64,000 nucleotides of DNA from Spirosoma sp. 48-14 (GTDB lineage Bacteria > Bacteroidota > Bacteroidia > Cytophagales > Spirosomataceae): NCBI RefSeq assembly GCF_001898575.1, contig NZ_MKUD01000025.1, forward strand, positions 125,892 to 189,891, in the 5' to 3' direction. The notes below the pieces were generated by a model. The model was not told where the DNA came from, did not search any database, and saw only the letters and a program-made list of their open reading frames with translations. Of this stretch, positions 19,594 through 28,407 are shown in pieces. The first letter of the stretch is position 1. Each line of letters starts with the position of its first letter. A program made the translations under genes and the position numbers.

Positions 19594-20362
19594 AAAACTA
19601 CTGGATAAATATTACGAGGGCGATACAACGCTTCAGGAAGAAAAGCTATTGCGGCAATTTTTTCAGGAGGAATCGATACCTGCTCATTTGCAAAGTCATG
19701 CTGACCAGTTTCGGTATTTTGCCAATGTCCGAAATCAACACCCATCGTTTGCCTTTACGAGCAAGTTAGCGGCCCAACTCATGGCAACTGAGCCAGGCCG
19801 GGGCTTTAGCTTTACGACCTGGTTTCGGCGCTTAGCGGCCAGCGTATCGCTAATCATTCTGGGCTTTGCAGGAGGAATCATTTACAACCACTGGCGAGCA
19901 GCTTCGCCCGAAAGCGTTTCATCGAGAGAAGAAACTCCTTCTGCTTTAGCCATGAAACAAGTGCTAACGTTTGAGCATTTGCCCAAAACCTCAGCCAGCG
20001 AGCGCATCCAGGCAGTCAATCAGAGCTATGAGCTAAAACAGATCGATCAGGATATTACCCAATTACTTATCAATACTCTGAATTTCGATGCCAATGTAAA
20101 CGTGCGACTAGCTGCCTGTCAGGCCCTTAGCCATTTTGCCAATGAGCCGGGTGTCCGTGAAGCACTGATCCAATCACTGAAAATTCAGACAGATCCGAAT
20201 CTGCAAATCAGCCTGATTGATACGCTGGTCGCTATCAAGGAAAAACGAGCCGTCGATGAAATGCAGCGGCTGGCTCAAAATCAACAAGTACTGGATGCCG
20301 TTCGCCAAAAAGCAGAAGAAGGCATTAACCACCTGGTTCAGGGCCAGGATTCTCCTTCCTGA
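19577..20362 (+). CDS. anti-sigma-like membrane protein with HEAT repeats
   Basis: 261 residues counted from ATG 19577, whose start overlaps the end of the sigma gene. The N-terminal 85 residues are soluble (DIEKLLDKYYEGDTTLQEEK), as in anti-sigma factors that hold a sigma factor in the cytoplasm. One membrane helix follows (LAASVSLIILGFAGGIIY, about 95-112). The outer part ends in HEAT-like repeats (VNVRLAACQALSHFANEPGV; NLQISLIDTLVAIKEKRAVD). The translational overlap suggests coupled synthesis in fixed ratio. The HEAT part could sense a partner in the periplasm; this is inferred. Confidence 0.75.
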   Translation: MKPDIEKLLDKYYEGDTTLQEEKLLRQFFQEESIPAHLQSHADQFRYFANVRNQHPSFAFTSKLAAQLMATEPGRGFSFTTWFRRLAASVSLIILGFAGGIIYNHWRAASPESVSSREETPSALAMKQVLTFEHLPKTSASERIQAVNQSYELKQIDQDITQLLINTLNFDANVNVRLAACQALSHFANEPGVREALIQSLKIQTDPNLQISLIDTLVAIKEKRAVDEMQRLAQNQQVLDAVRQKAEEGINHLVQGQDSPS

Positions 20363-20477
20363 TTATTACGGTATTCTGTTTACGGTGGGCTAACGCAAAC
20401 GCAGGTTAATGCTTCAGCCTATCGTAAACCGAAGACCTTATTCATTTCCTAGTCTACAATTTCCAAATACAACAACC

Positions 20478-21257
20478 ATGAAAACGCTCCTAGTATTGAG
20501 TGCCAGTCTCTTATTGTGCCTATCCAACGCCCAGGCACAGGAATACAAAACCAAATTAACCAACGCCAAAGACCGAAAAGTAACCTTTGAAATTGACGCG
20601 GGGGATATAAAAATCGAGGGGTACAACGGCGACGAGGTAGTAATTCAGGCTAACTCGGGTTACGAAGCGCCCCCAGAACGGGCTAAAGGACTAAAACCCC
20701 TGTACTACACGGCTGTTGACAATACCGGCCTTGGCCTGGCAGTGACGCCCGAAAGTGGTGGTCTGAAAATTGAAAAAGCAACCCGAAAATCTATCAAGTA
20801 TACGATCAAACTTCCGAGGAAAGTAGGGATTCTCTATCAACAGACCAACTGGCAAAAGGCAGACGTTACCATCAGCAATATGGACGGTGATCTGGAAATC
20901 AAGACCAACAATGGATCGATGGACTTGAAGAATGTGACCGGGCCAGTTGTGGCCAATACAACCAATGGAGAAATCAACATTGTATTCTCCAGCATCGATC
21001 AGGAAAAGCCGACGGCCATTTCGACCATCAACGGTGAGATTGATATTACGTTGCCTGCCAGTACGAAGGCAAACATGAAGTTACAAACCATTCATGGTGA
21101 GATGTATACCGATTTCGATCTGGGCATCAAAAACGCAAAAGATGGGTTAGCACGGGTCGGTGGTAGTCATTCGATCAATGGCACAACAAACGGTGGCGGG
21201 GTTGACATCCAGCTTAAAACCATCAACAGCAACATCTACATCCGTAAGCAGAAATAA
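20478..21257 (+). CDS. exported DUF4097 beta-repeat protein (copy 1)
   Basis: 259 residues from ATG 20478, which opens a signal peptide (MKTLLVLSASLLLCLSNAQA). The body is a repeated beta-strand pattern with NG turns (ISNMDGDLEIKTNNGSMDLK, TTNGEINIVF, TINGEIDITLP), as in DUF4097/DUF2807 putative adhesins with a right-handed beta-solenoid. The C-terminus (INGTTNGGGVDIQLKTINSN) is nearly shared with the next gene, so the two are tandem paralogues. It is third in the sigma operon. Confidence 0.8.
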   Translation: MKTLLVLSASLLLCLSNAQAQEYKTKLTNAKDRKVTFEIDAGDIKIEGYNGDEVVIQANSGYEAPPERAKGLKPLYYTAVDNTGLGLAVTPESGGLKIEKATRKSIKYTIKLPRKVGILYQQTNWQKADVTISNMDGDLEIKTNNGSMDLKNVTGPVVANTTNGEINIVFSSIDQEKPTAISTINGEIDITLPASTKANMKLQTIHGEMYTDFDLGIKNAKDGLARVGGSHSINGTTNGGGVDIQLKTINSNIYIRKQK

Positions 21258-21270
21258 ACGCTTGACACCC

Positions 21271-21978
21271 ATGAAAAACAACCTATTCCTATTCTCAATT
21301 GGCCTTCTGGCCCTACTCTCTCAGGCAGCCGCTGCGCAACGTATCGTTCAAAAAACGATGCCGGTTTCGGCTAACCAACTCGTCAACCTTAATCTACGCT
21401 TCGGCGATAGTATCCAGGTTCGCTACTGGGACAAGTCCGACTTGTCTGTACACATATCGGCAACGATCAACAGCGGTAAACTGGATGATGCGTTAGTGGT
21501 AACGACTAATACGACCGATAGCGAAGTCAGTATAAAAACAGATTTCGACAAGGAGAAGTTGAAAGAGGGCAAAGCAGAAGATTGTCCGGGCGATGGCCAT
21601 CGGTGGAGTACCGACCAAAATGGTAAAACCTACTATGTATGCAGCAAAATAAATTATGTGGTGAATCTGCCTCGGCATGCTAAACTCAAAATAGAAACCA
21701 TTAACGGAAACATCGACATCCAGGGGGCCACCGAAGCCGTGTTTGCCAAAACGATCAGCGGGTTTGTCGATATGAGCTGGCCGAAATCAAAAGGGGCCAA
21801 TGTGGCCATGAAAACCATTACCGGTGAAGTGTATTCCGATATGGAAATTGCCTTCAAGAACAAGAAAGAGAAAAATCCAATCGTTGGTTATAAGTTGGAA
21901 GGAGCCATCAATGGGGGCGGTCCCGATGTTCAACTGGAGTCGATCAGCAACAATATCTACTTCCGAAAGAAAGACTGA
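21271..21978 (+). CDS. exported DUF4097-like beta-repeat protein (copy 2)
   Basis: 235 residues from ATG 21271, only 13 bases after the previous stop. It has a signal peptide (MKNNLFLFSIGLLALLSQAA). The strand pattern matches copy 1 (LKIETINGNIDIQGATEAV, TISGFVDMSW) and the end is LEGAINGGGPDVQLESISNN. A segment unlike copy 1 (CPGDGHRWSTDQNGKTYYVC, with two Cys that could form a disulfide) is inserted around residues 105-125. Role unknown. It is the last gene of the operon and is followed directly by a terminator. Confidence 0.77.
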   Translation: MKNNLFLFSIGLLALLSQAAAAQRIVQKTMPVSANQLVNLNLRFGDSIQVRYWDKSDLSVHISATINSGKLDDALVVTTNTTDSEVSIKTDFDKEKLKEGKAEDCPGDGHRWSTDQNGKTYYVCSKINYVVNLPRHAKLKIETINGNIDIQGATEAVFAKTISGFVDMSWPKSKGANVAMKTITGEVYSDMEIAFKNKKEKNPIVGYKLEGAINGGGPDVQLESISNNIYFRKKD

Positions 21979-22000
21979 TGCGGTAAACATTCTCATTCAG

Positions 22001-22049
22001 GGCGGGTTCAAACAGACAGTTATACATCTGTTGAATCCGCCATATTTTT
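22001..22049 (+). terminator. terminator of the sigma operon
   Basis: GGCGGGTTCAAACAGA can pair with TCTGTTGAATCCGCC (one G-U pair and one bulge), followed by ATATTTTT. The T-run touches the ATG of the next gene at 22050. Confidence 0.6.
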
Positions 22050-22781
22050 ATGCAACTCAGTTCCGAATCGGCATCGAAGACCTGGATCGCTCATGAACGC
22101 CTAACTTCTGCCTATGGTACTCAGGCCATTCAGGGTTATTCCGATCCGATGCATGAATTAATCGGAACGATTCTTTCCCATCGAACTACACATGCCAACG
22201 AAGTGCTTGCCTACAGAACCCTGCGCGAACGATTCCCTGCCTGGGAACAGGTTCGAGACGCCCCACTTCTTGAATTAATCGATGCGATCAAATCCGTTAC
22301 GTATCCCGAAGTCAAAGCCCCATACATCCAAAATCTGCTGGAGCATTTGTTTAGAGAAACGGGATCGGCCAATATCGATTTCCTCAATGATTTACCTACC
22401 GAGGAGGCTATGCACTGGCTTACCAGTTTGCCAGGTATTGGCTTAAAGACAGCCACTCTCCTACTGCTTTTCAAGTTTCACAAACCCGTATTACCCGTCG
22501 ATACCCATGTCCATCGTGTTACACAACGGCTAGGCCTTATTGGCCCCAGGGTAAGCGCTGAGAAGGCACATACTATATTACTAGCTTATTTACCCAAGGA
22601 GCCACTTGTATTGTTCAACTTCCACAAACACTTCTATTGGCACGGACAACGGATTTGTACCTGGTATACCCCCCGGTGTAGCGAGTGTGTTCTGATGGAT
22701 TTGTGTATGTTTTATCAGCAGGGCGGCACAGCCATCCTGAGCAGCACGCCCGTACGCAAAAAGAATACACTGAACAGTTGA
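22050..22781 (+). CDS. endonuclease III-family DNA glycosylase
   Basis: 243 residues. HhH-GPD DNA repair enzyme of the Nth/MutY superfamily, which removes damaged bases and may cut the DNA backbone. The helix-hairpin-helix LPGIGLKTA carries the catalytic Lys133, and Asp151 (PVDTHVHR) is the conserved acid. A C-terminal C-X6-C-X2-C-X5-C set (CTWYTPRCSECVLMDLC) binds a 4Fe-4S cluster. One difference from E. coli Nth is that the usual LSAQ(T/A)TD helix reads LSHRTTH, so substrate choice may differ. No start other than 22050 keeps the first helix. The start lies against a terminator, so it may be read from a weak or overlapping promoter. Confidence 0.87.
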   Translation: MQLSSESASKTWIAHERLTSAYGTQAIQGYSDPMHELIGTILSHRTTHANEVLAYRTLRERFPAWEQVRDAPLLELIDAIKSVTYPEVKAPYIQNLLEHLFRETGSANIDFLNDLPTEEAMHWLTSLPGIGLKTATLLLLFKFHKPVLPVDTHVHRVTQRLGLIGPRVSAEKAHTILLAYLPKEPLVLFNFHKHFYWHGQRICTWYTPRCSECVLMDLCMFYQQGGTAILSSTPVRKKNTLNS

Positions 22782-22796
22782 AACAGCATTTCTTTT

Positions 22797-22847
22797 AGAA
22801 GCAGATACGCCCCGACATAGAGACTATATCGGGGCGTATCTGCTTCT
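22797..22847. terminator. convergent hairpin terminator
   Basis: A 23-base arm beginning AGAAGCAGATACGCCCCGA is matched, with one mismatch (a G-U pair in RNA), by its reverse complement around a 5-base loop. It lies between the stops of the glycosylase gene and the opposing HhH gene. Confidence 0.7.
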
Positions 22848-22859
22848 CTATAACTCGCG

Positions 22860-23597
22860 TTAACTCTTGTTTCCGTATTTCTTTTTATAAAACTCTTTCG
22901 ACTGGTCGACCCAATTATCGCGCTCGATGCGGCCGGGGAAAAACTCGATGATCTCGTTAACTTTATCGATATCCTCTTTAGTGAAATTAGCTACCTGCCG
23001 AAAAGTATAAATGCCCAGACTATGCAGTTTACGTTCCAGAAATGGGCCAACCCCTACGATATCTTTCAGATCATCGGCTTCTGAAGCCAATGCACGACCA
23101 ATCCGGTCGAAATTTATTTCGCTAGCCCGAGCCGCAATTCGGTTAAGCACAGCCGACTCCGAATTTCCCGCTATAACCGGGGCTTCAACTGGAGCAGATG
23201 GAACATCAGGAATTACTGGGGCAACGGGGGGGGAAACTACCACTGGCTTATCAATGGGCACATTCACAAGGGGGACTGTGATATCCTCATTGATAAGCTC
23301 CGGTGTATCATCAGGCGCGATAACCGGCAATAACGGATCAGCATGAACAAAGGTCGGCGGTGTTTCCAAAACGGGCTCAGGTCTTGTCGGTTTTATGCCA
23401 GATACCTTACCCGAAACTTTGGTCCTTCGGCATTCCTCCAGTTCGTTTTCTTTATCAGCTATGGCTGCTCGTAGCGCATTGATGCGCCCAGTCAAGATCA
23501 GACGGCCCAACAGCCAGCCGATAAGAGCCGCCAGAGCCAGTAAAATAAGTATTTCAGAAATAGCCACCGGGCGGCTTAAGGGATCTAATCCAAACAT
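22860..23597 (-). CDS. membrane-anchored helix-hairpin-helix protein (copy 1)
   Basis: 245 residues. A membrane helix near the N-terminus (ISEILILLALAALIGWLLG, about 13-31) leads to a coiled segment (ALRAAIADKENELEECRR). A Pro/Val-rich linker follows (about 60-150). A C-terminal domain at about 180-240 (DDLKDIVGVGPFLERKLHSL, then YTFRQVANF) is the HhH-type module found in COG3743-like proteins and at the ends of some ribosomal L21-like proteins. Such modules bind DNA or act as protein contacts. It is last of three genes after an OmpA protein. Function unknown. Confidence 0.72.
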   Translation of the reverse strand: MFGLDPLSRPVAISEILILLALAALIGWLLGRLILTGRINALRAAIADKENELEECRRTKVSGKVSGIKPTRPEPVLETPPTFVHADPLLPVIAPDDTPELINEDITVPLVNVPIDKPVVVSPPVAPVIPDVPSAPVEAPVIAGNSESAVLNRIAARASEINFDRIGRALASEADDLKDIVGVGPFLERKLHSLGIYTFRQVANFTKEDIDKVNEIIEFFPGRIERDNWVDQSKEFYKKKYGNKS

Positions 23598-23689
23598 AAC
23601 GGATTATGGTTTAAGGAGTTGTGGGTTTACGGTTTATAATGAGCTGACGTGATCGCTCTATTTATTGTCAGCACACGGTAAGCTATATC

Positions 23690-24181
23690 TCATTTTTTCT
23701 TCGCTAACTGGCTGGCCTGCCCTACCCAATCATCACGCTCGATTCGGCCAGGAAAAAACTCAATAATATCATTGACCTTATCGATATCTTCTCTGTCGAA
23801 ATTGGCAATTTGCCGAAACGTGTAAATACCAATCGCATGCAGTTTCTTTTCCAGAAATGGACCCACACCCACAATAGCTTTCAGATCATCGGCTTCAGCC
23901 TCTGATGCCAGACCGATACGGGTAAAATTGAGTTCGGTGGCCCTCGACCGAATCCGGTTTAGTACCATCGTTTCACTATCTTCAGTACTAACAACCGCTA
24001 CAGATTCTCGCTGACAGTCATCAACAGCCCGTTCAGTACTGGCTAGCTCACCTTCCAGTTCCCGAATGGTTCGCTGGCGTGAAATATATCCGTTAATGAA
24101 ACCCAGCACAGCCGACACAACCAGCATTAGTATCTGTTGCATCTGTGCATCGGGGAGATTAAGGGGATTTAAGTCAAACAT
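23690..24181 (-). CDS. membrane-anchored helix-hairpin-helix protein (copy 2)
   Basis: 163 residues from ATG 24181 (MFDLNPLNLPD), which aligns with the start of copy 1 (MFGLDPLSRP). One membrane helix (QQILMLVVSAVLGFINGYIS) and a short coil precede the same C-terminal HhH domain (DDLKAIVGVGPFLEKKLHAI, then YTFRQIANF). It lacks the long Pro-rich linker of copy 1. The two genes are tandem paralogues, with about 90 bases between them. Function unknown. Confidence 0.72.
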   Translation of the reverse strand: MFDLNPLNLPDAQMQQILMLVVSAVLGFINGYISRQRTIRELEGELASTERAVDDCQRESVAVVSTEDSETMVLNRIRSRATELNFTRIGLASEAEADDLKAIVGVGPFLEKKLHAIGIYTFRQIANFDREDIDKVNDIIEFFPGRIERDDWVGQASQLAKKK

Positions 24182-24267
24182 AGTTTCTTTTCGAAGTTTA
24201 TGTGTTTCTGGCTCAAGACGTTCTATAGCAATCGTCAATCAAAACAGCTTGAGCGTTTTTATTTAGC

Positions 24268-25233
24268 TTACTGAACAACGACTGTTACCCGGCGATTCGC
24301 TTTTCGACCCGACATAGTGCTATTGTCTGCTTTGGGTTCGGTCTCCCCTTTCGCTTTAACAATAATTTGCTCCGACGGAACCCCCGCTTTCCGAAGTCTA
24401 ACCTTCACGTCGTTGGCCCGATCGCGGGATAGCTGCATGTTTACATCTTCAGGGCCAGAGCTATCCGTATGACCAGTTAGCAGAAGCTTTTTGTCTTTAT
24501 GGTCGGCCAGGTAGCGAATAGCCTCCCCAAAGAATTTCTTTGTATCCTCAGTTTTAATGTAGTTCGATTCACCCAACTGGAAATACAAATCGATTGGCTT
24601 AAACACCGACGTAAACTTCTCGTTATTAGCCAGTTCTTTTTCCGTTACTTCTTTTGTAATCTTGACCGGCTCCGCTGTAGTACTGGCCACGGGTTCAGCT
24701 TCGGTTGGCTTAGTTACTCCACCGAAGGCAAAATCGAGTCCACCATAAAGAGAATCGCCTTTGGCCGTGAAGGTTAGGTTACGCTCTTCGGCCGTGGTTG
24801 TGATGGATTCGGCCGGAATCCCCTGTTGTACCAGATACTGCTTGAGTCCTTCAGCCCGTGCAATACCTAAATTGGGGAAAGAGGTTGAATTCGTTTCATT
24901 TGCTGAATAATAGCCCTTAATTTCGAGCGTTCGACCAGGGTTGGCTTTTAAATAAGCAACCATTTCGTCGAGCGAGCCTCCCAGACTGTTCATGTTGGCA
25001 TTAGCCCCCGATTTTGCAAAACTAAAATTGCCCGGAAGGTCGAGTCGGAACCGATCGCCATCAGCTATGGTGAACCCATTTAAGGGAGCTGGAGCCCCTG
25101 TTTCTTCGGTGGTCGCGGGAGCTGCTTTAACATCGTCCACGCATAACTGCTTAATTTTGCAGACGTGCCACCAGGTCGAACCGGCCATCCACAAACCAAG
25201 TAAGATAATCCAGGGAATTTTGTTCGTTAACAT
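24268..25233 (-). CDS. OmpA-family protein with two OmpA-like modules
   Basis: 321 residues. An N-terminal hydrophobic segment (IPWIILLGLWMAGSTWW) acts as signal or anchor. The C-terminal OmpA domain (about 205-321) has LLLTGHTDSSGPEDVNMQLS, then DRANDVKVRL and GRKANRRVTV, with the Asp and Arg that hold peptidoglycan. A second, weaker OmpA-like block lies earlier (about 80-165: LEIKGYYSANE, IARAEGLKQYLVQQGI). The protein should tie the envelope to peptidoglycan. It is first in the three-gene operon and has a consensus promoter. Confidence 0.85.
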   Translation of the reverse strand: MLTNKIPWIILLGLWMAGSTWWHVCKIKQLCVDDVKAAPATTEETGAPAPLNGFTIADGDRFRLDLPGNFSFAKSGANANMNSLGGSLDEMVAYLKANPGRTLEIKGYYSANETNSTSFPNLGIARAEGLKQYLVQQGIPAESITTTAEERNLTFTAKGDSLYGGLDFAFGGVTKPTEAEPVASTTAEPVKITKEVTEKELANNEKFTSVFKPIDLYFQLGESNYIKTEDTKKFFGEAIRYLADHKDKKLLLTGHTDSSGPEDVNMQLSRDRANDVKVRLRKAGVPSEQIIVKAKGETEPKADNSTMSGRKANRRVTVVVQ

Positions 25234-25303
25234 ACTAAACGAGGGTTTACAGATACTGTATTCAGTTTGCTGCTTTGAGACGAACTTCTGTGAAAAGGTT
25301 GCT

Positions 25304-25334
25304 CAAAAATACACGCAAGCCCTTCAAATACAAA
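25304..25334 (-). promoter_or_regulatory. consensus Bacteroidota promoter of the OmpA/HhH operon
   Basis: Read on the minus strand: TTTG, a 19-base spacer, then TATTTTTG, an exact TAnnTTTG element (25304-25311). The leader to the OmpA start at 25233 would be about 65 bases. Confidence 0.7.
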
Positions 25335-25495
25335 TGATTTACCTACAAGACTATCAATGACCAGATTGGTCACTGCATTCAGCTAATGAAAAGTTGTTAC
25401 CAATTTGTTAATGCATAAGTCTGATCTACGACAAGTCCGGTTAAACCCTATACGTTACCCTTCAAACCATATATAGTTTATCAACAACTCAATTT

Positions 25496-26521
25496 ATGCT
25501 TATTGATCTTCGAAGCGATACGGTTGCTCATCCTACACCCGCCATGCGTGAGGCTATGTTTTCTGCCCAGCTCGGCGACGACGTTTTTGGCGACGACCCA
25601 ACTGTAAATGCCCTTGAAACGAAAGCGGCTTCGTTATTTGGTATGGAAGCCGCTCTCTTCTGTGCATCGGGCACTATGACCAACCAGCTCGCTATTCGTA
25701 CCCATACACGGCCCGGCGATGATGTGATCTGCGATTACCTGTCTCACGTCTACCAATATGAAGGGGGTGGTATATCCGTAAATGCGCTGGCTTCGGCCAG
25801 TTTAGCACACGGCATACGTGGCAAACTCACGCCCGACCTTATACGCGAACATATCTATAATCGTGCCGATCCTCATAAACCACTTTCCCGGCTGGTCGTT
25901 CTGGAAAATACGATCAACAAAGGAGGAGGCTGTTACTATACGATTCCTGAAATCGCAGCTATTCGGCAGGTGTGCCAGGAGCATGAACTGATCCTTCACC
26001 TCGACGGTGCCCGTCTGTTCAATGCGCTGGTCGAGACGGGCGAACCTGCAACGGCTTATGGGCAACTGTTCGATTCAATCAGCATTTGTCTGTCGAAAGG
26101 GCTAGGTTGCCCTATTGGGTCACTACTTCTAGGAAAAGTCGATTTCATCGCGCAGGCCCGACGCTACCGCAAGTTGATGGGTGGCGGCTGGCGTCAGGCT
26201 GGTTTTCTGGCTGCAGCGGGTATTTATGCGCTGGATCATCACATTGACCGACTGAAGCAGGACCATTCCCGCGCTCGGAAAATCGGCTCCTTACTTGAGC
26301 GTCTGCCCGAAGTGGAAGACATTTTACCTATCGACACGAACATCGTCATTTTCAGGCTTCCCGAAACAATTCTGGCTACGGATTATGTTGCTAAGTTAGC
26401 CGCTAAAGGCATCCGCAGTGTCACATTTGGTAAGCACCTCGTGCGATTCGTTACGCACCTTGACTTTACCGATGAGATGCTGGCGGAAATGGAACTTATT
26501 CTGAACCGGGATTTTCATTGA
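25496..26521 (+). CDS. low-specificity L-threonine aldolase
   Basis: 341 residues, the family's usual length. A PLP enzyme of the beta-eliminating lyase group that splits L-threonine or L-allo-threonine into glycine and acetaldehyde. It shows the opening [19 protein letters not shown], the [15 protein letters not shown] segment, and [10 protein letters not shown]. The PLP-binding Lys is Lys201 in [12 protein letters not shown]. It is a single gene between the OmpA operon and a palindromic repeat block. Confidence 0.92.
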   Translation: MLIDLRSDTVAHPTPAMREAMFSAQLGDDVFGDDPTVNALETKAASLFGMEAALFCASGTMTNQLAIRTHTRPGDDVICDYLSHVYQYEGGGISVNALASASLAHGIRGKLTPDLIREHIYNRADPHKPLSRLVVLENTINKGGGCYYTIPEIAAIRQVCQEHELILHLDGARLFNALVETGEPATAYGQLFDSISICLSKGLGCPIGSLLLGKVDFIAQARRYRKLMGGGWRQAGFLAAAGIYALDHHIDRLKQDHSRARKIGSLLERLPEVEDILPIDTNIVIFRLPETILATDYVAKLAAKGIRSVTFGKHLVRFVTHLDFTDEMLAEMELILNRDFH

Positions 26522-26527
26522 TTTTAT

Positions 26528-26718
26528 TGATTAGCCTGATTTTGTTATGAATCAGTAGAACACAGATTTTTATGATCGTTATGATCAATCATAATTAATA
26601 AGGCTGAAAGCCAATTGGCATTGACAATTAAAATCATAATTGATCATAATCATCATAAAAATCAGCGTTCTATACAATCAAGGTTTGTCAATCAAATCAT
26701 AAAAATCCTGGTTCTGAC
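26528..26718. repeat. nested imperfect palindromes, REP/MITE-like
   Basis: Two 41-base arms (26556-26596 and 26632-26672) are inverted copies with about seven mismatches. Each holds TAGAACnnnGATTTTTATGAT (last bases of the second arm in reverse). Two weaker copies flank them: GATTTTgTTATGA near 26538 and AATCATAAAAATCC near 26695, also in opposite orientation. The block lies wholly between genes and has no coding sense of its own. Confidence 0.7.
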
Positions 26719-26722
26719 AGCT

Positions 26723-28321
26723 ATGCATATACAAACCAGAAATTTACAGAAATCGGATTACCACGACCTCAAAGAGACCATGATCGAGGTCTATAGTGGT
26801 ATTGGGGGAGATTATTGGCCCAAGAGCTCGATCAATAAACTATTACATATTTTCCCGGAAGGTCAGTTCTGCGTTGAAGTCGATGGTAAAGTCGTGGCAA
26901 GTGCCCTGGCCATACGAGTGAAATACGACAACTTTGGCGATAACCACACGTACTACGAAATTACGGGCGGTTATACCTTCAAAACACACAACGACGAAGG
27001 CGATTACCTGTATGGTATCGAAGTGTTTGTTCACCCCGATTACCGCGATCTTCGGTTGGGTCGGCGGCTGTATGATGCCCGGAAAGAGCTTTGCGAGCAG
27101 TTGAATCTGAAGGGCATTCTGGCTGGGGGGCGTATTCCAAATTACAACAAATACGCTGATGAACTGACACCCCGCGAGTACATCGCCAAGGTAAAGCAAA
27201 AGGAGATTTACGACCCGACGCTGACTTTTCAGCTTTCGAACGATTTCCACGTTCGGAAAGTCCTGCGCGGTTATTTACCGGGCGATTCTGAATCGAAAGA
27301 ATATGCTACGCTGCTGGAGTGGATCAATATCTATTACGTCAAAGAGGCCGATAAGAAGCCGCATACCGACTCCATTATCCGGCTGGGCGTTATTCAATGG
27401 CAGATGCGGTTATTCAAAAACCTGACTGCCTTTCTGGATCAGGTCGAGTTTTTTGTGAATGCCGTAAGCGATTACCGGGCCGATTTCATGGTACTGCCTG
27501 AGTTTTTTAATACGCCACTCATGGCCGATTTCAATGACCTGCCCGAACCCGTCGCCATCCGAAAGCTCGCCGATTTCACCGTTCCTGTACGCGAGAAGCT
27601 GTGCGAACTGGCCATTTCCTATAATGTCAACATCGTGGGTGGTAGTATGCCCCTTGTTGATGCGGATGGAAAGTTATACAATGTAGCTTACCTCTGCCGA
27701 CGCGACGGTTCTTATGAAGAGTATCGAAAAATACATATCACCCCCAACGAAGTGAAGCATTATGGCATGGTGGGTGGGCATGAGATTCGGGCGTTTGATA
27801 CGGATTGCGGCAAAATCGGCATGCTGATCTGTTACGATGTCGAATTTCCCGAACTCAGCCGGATTCTGGCCCAGCAGGGCATGCAGATTTTGTTCGTCCC
27901 CTTCCTGACTGATACGCAGAATGGCTATTCCCGCGTACGTCATTGTGCACAGGCGAGGGCTATTGAAAACGAGTGTTATGTAGCCATTTCGGGTTGCGTG
28001 GGTAATCTGCCTCGGGTGCATAATATGGATATCAACTATGCGCAATCGGCGGTATTTACCCCTTCCGATTTTCAGTTTCCGACCAACGCCGTTAAAGCAG
28101 AAGCCACGCCCAACACGGAGATGGTTCTTATTGCCGACGTTGATTTGAGTCTCCTGAAGGAGTTACATGAACATGGCTCGGTTCAGGTCATGAAAGACCG
28201 CCGAACTGACCTGTACGATGTCACGCTGAAAAAAACAGCCCGGAAAGCCCTCAAGGGAAAGAAAGAATCACCCGACAATGACCCCGAGGCCGTTCCACCC
28301 GTTATTGTTGTGGCGAATTAA
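26723..28321 (+). CDS. GNAT acetyltransferase fused to carbon-nitrogen hydrolase
   Basis: 532 residues from ATG 26723 (MHIQTRNLQKSDYHDLKETM); a longer frame from 26615 would run through the palindromic repeat. The N-terminal 200 residues are a GNAT domain (VFVHPDYRDLRLGRRLYDAR holds the acetyl-CoA loop). From about 235 a nitrilase-superfamily domain follows, with the catalytic triad Glu260 (LPEFFN), Lys336 (YRKIHITPNE) and Cys370 (ICYDVEFPE). The pair is a known fused family, thought to modify or cleave an amide. The substrate is not known. It is a single gene. Confidence 0.9.
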   Translation: MHIQTRNLQKSDYHDLKETMIEVYSGIGGDYWPKSSINKLLHIFPEGQFCVEVDGKVVASALAIRVKYDNFGDNHTYYEITGGYTFKTHNDEGDYLYGIEVFVHPDYRDLRLGRRLYDARKELCEQLNLKGILAGGRIPNYNKYADELTPREYIAKVKQKEIYDPTLTFQLSNDFHVRKVLRGYLPGDSESKEYATLLEWINIYYVKEADKKPHTDSIIRLGVIQWQMRLFKNLTAFLDQVEFFVNAVSDYRADFMVLPEFFNTPLMADFNDLPEPVAIRKLADFTVPVREKLCELAISYNVNIVGGSMPLVDADGKLYNVAYLCRRDGSYEEYRKIHITPNEVKHYGMVGGHEIRAFDTDCGKIGMLICYDVEFPELSRILAQQGMQILFVPFLTDTQNGYSRVRHCAQARAIENECYVAISGCVGNLPRVHNMDINYAQSAVFTPSDFQFPTNAVKAEATPNTEMVLIADVDLSLLKELHEHGSVQVMKDRRTDLYDVTLKKTARKALKGKKESPDNDPEAVPPVIVVAN

Positions 28322-28348
28322 GAAGGGAAACGATACCAATAAATAGCC

Positions 28349-28407
28349 AGCAACTGGTTAAAACTAGTCAGGTAGCTTATAAGCCCGACTTCTCTTGACC
28401 AGTTGCT
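28349..28407. terminator. possible convergent hairpin
   Basis: AGCAACTGGT pairs with ACCAGTTGCT around a 39-base loop between two convergent stops. The loop is long and there is no T-run, so support is weak. Confidence 0.35.

Noticed and set aside
26615..26722. Longer N-terminus for the GNAT-nitrilase protein
   Set aside because: The extra part is translated from the palindromic repeat, and the GNAT fold begins at 26723.
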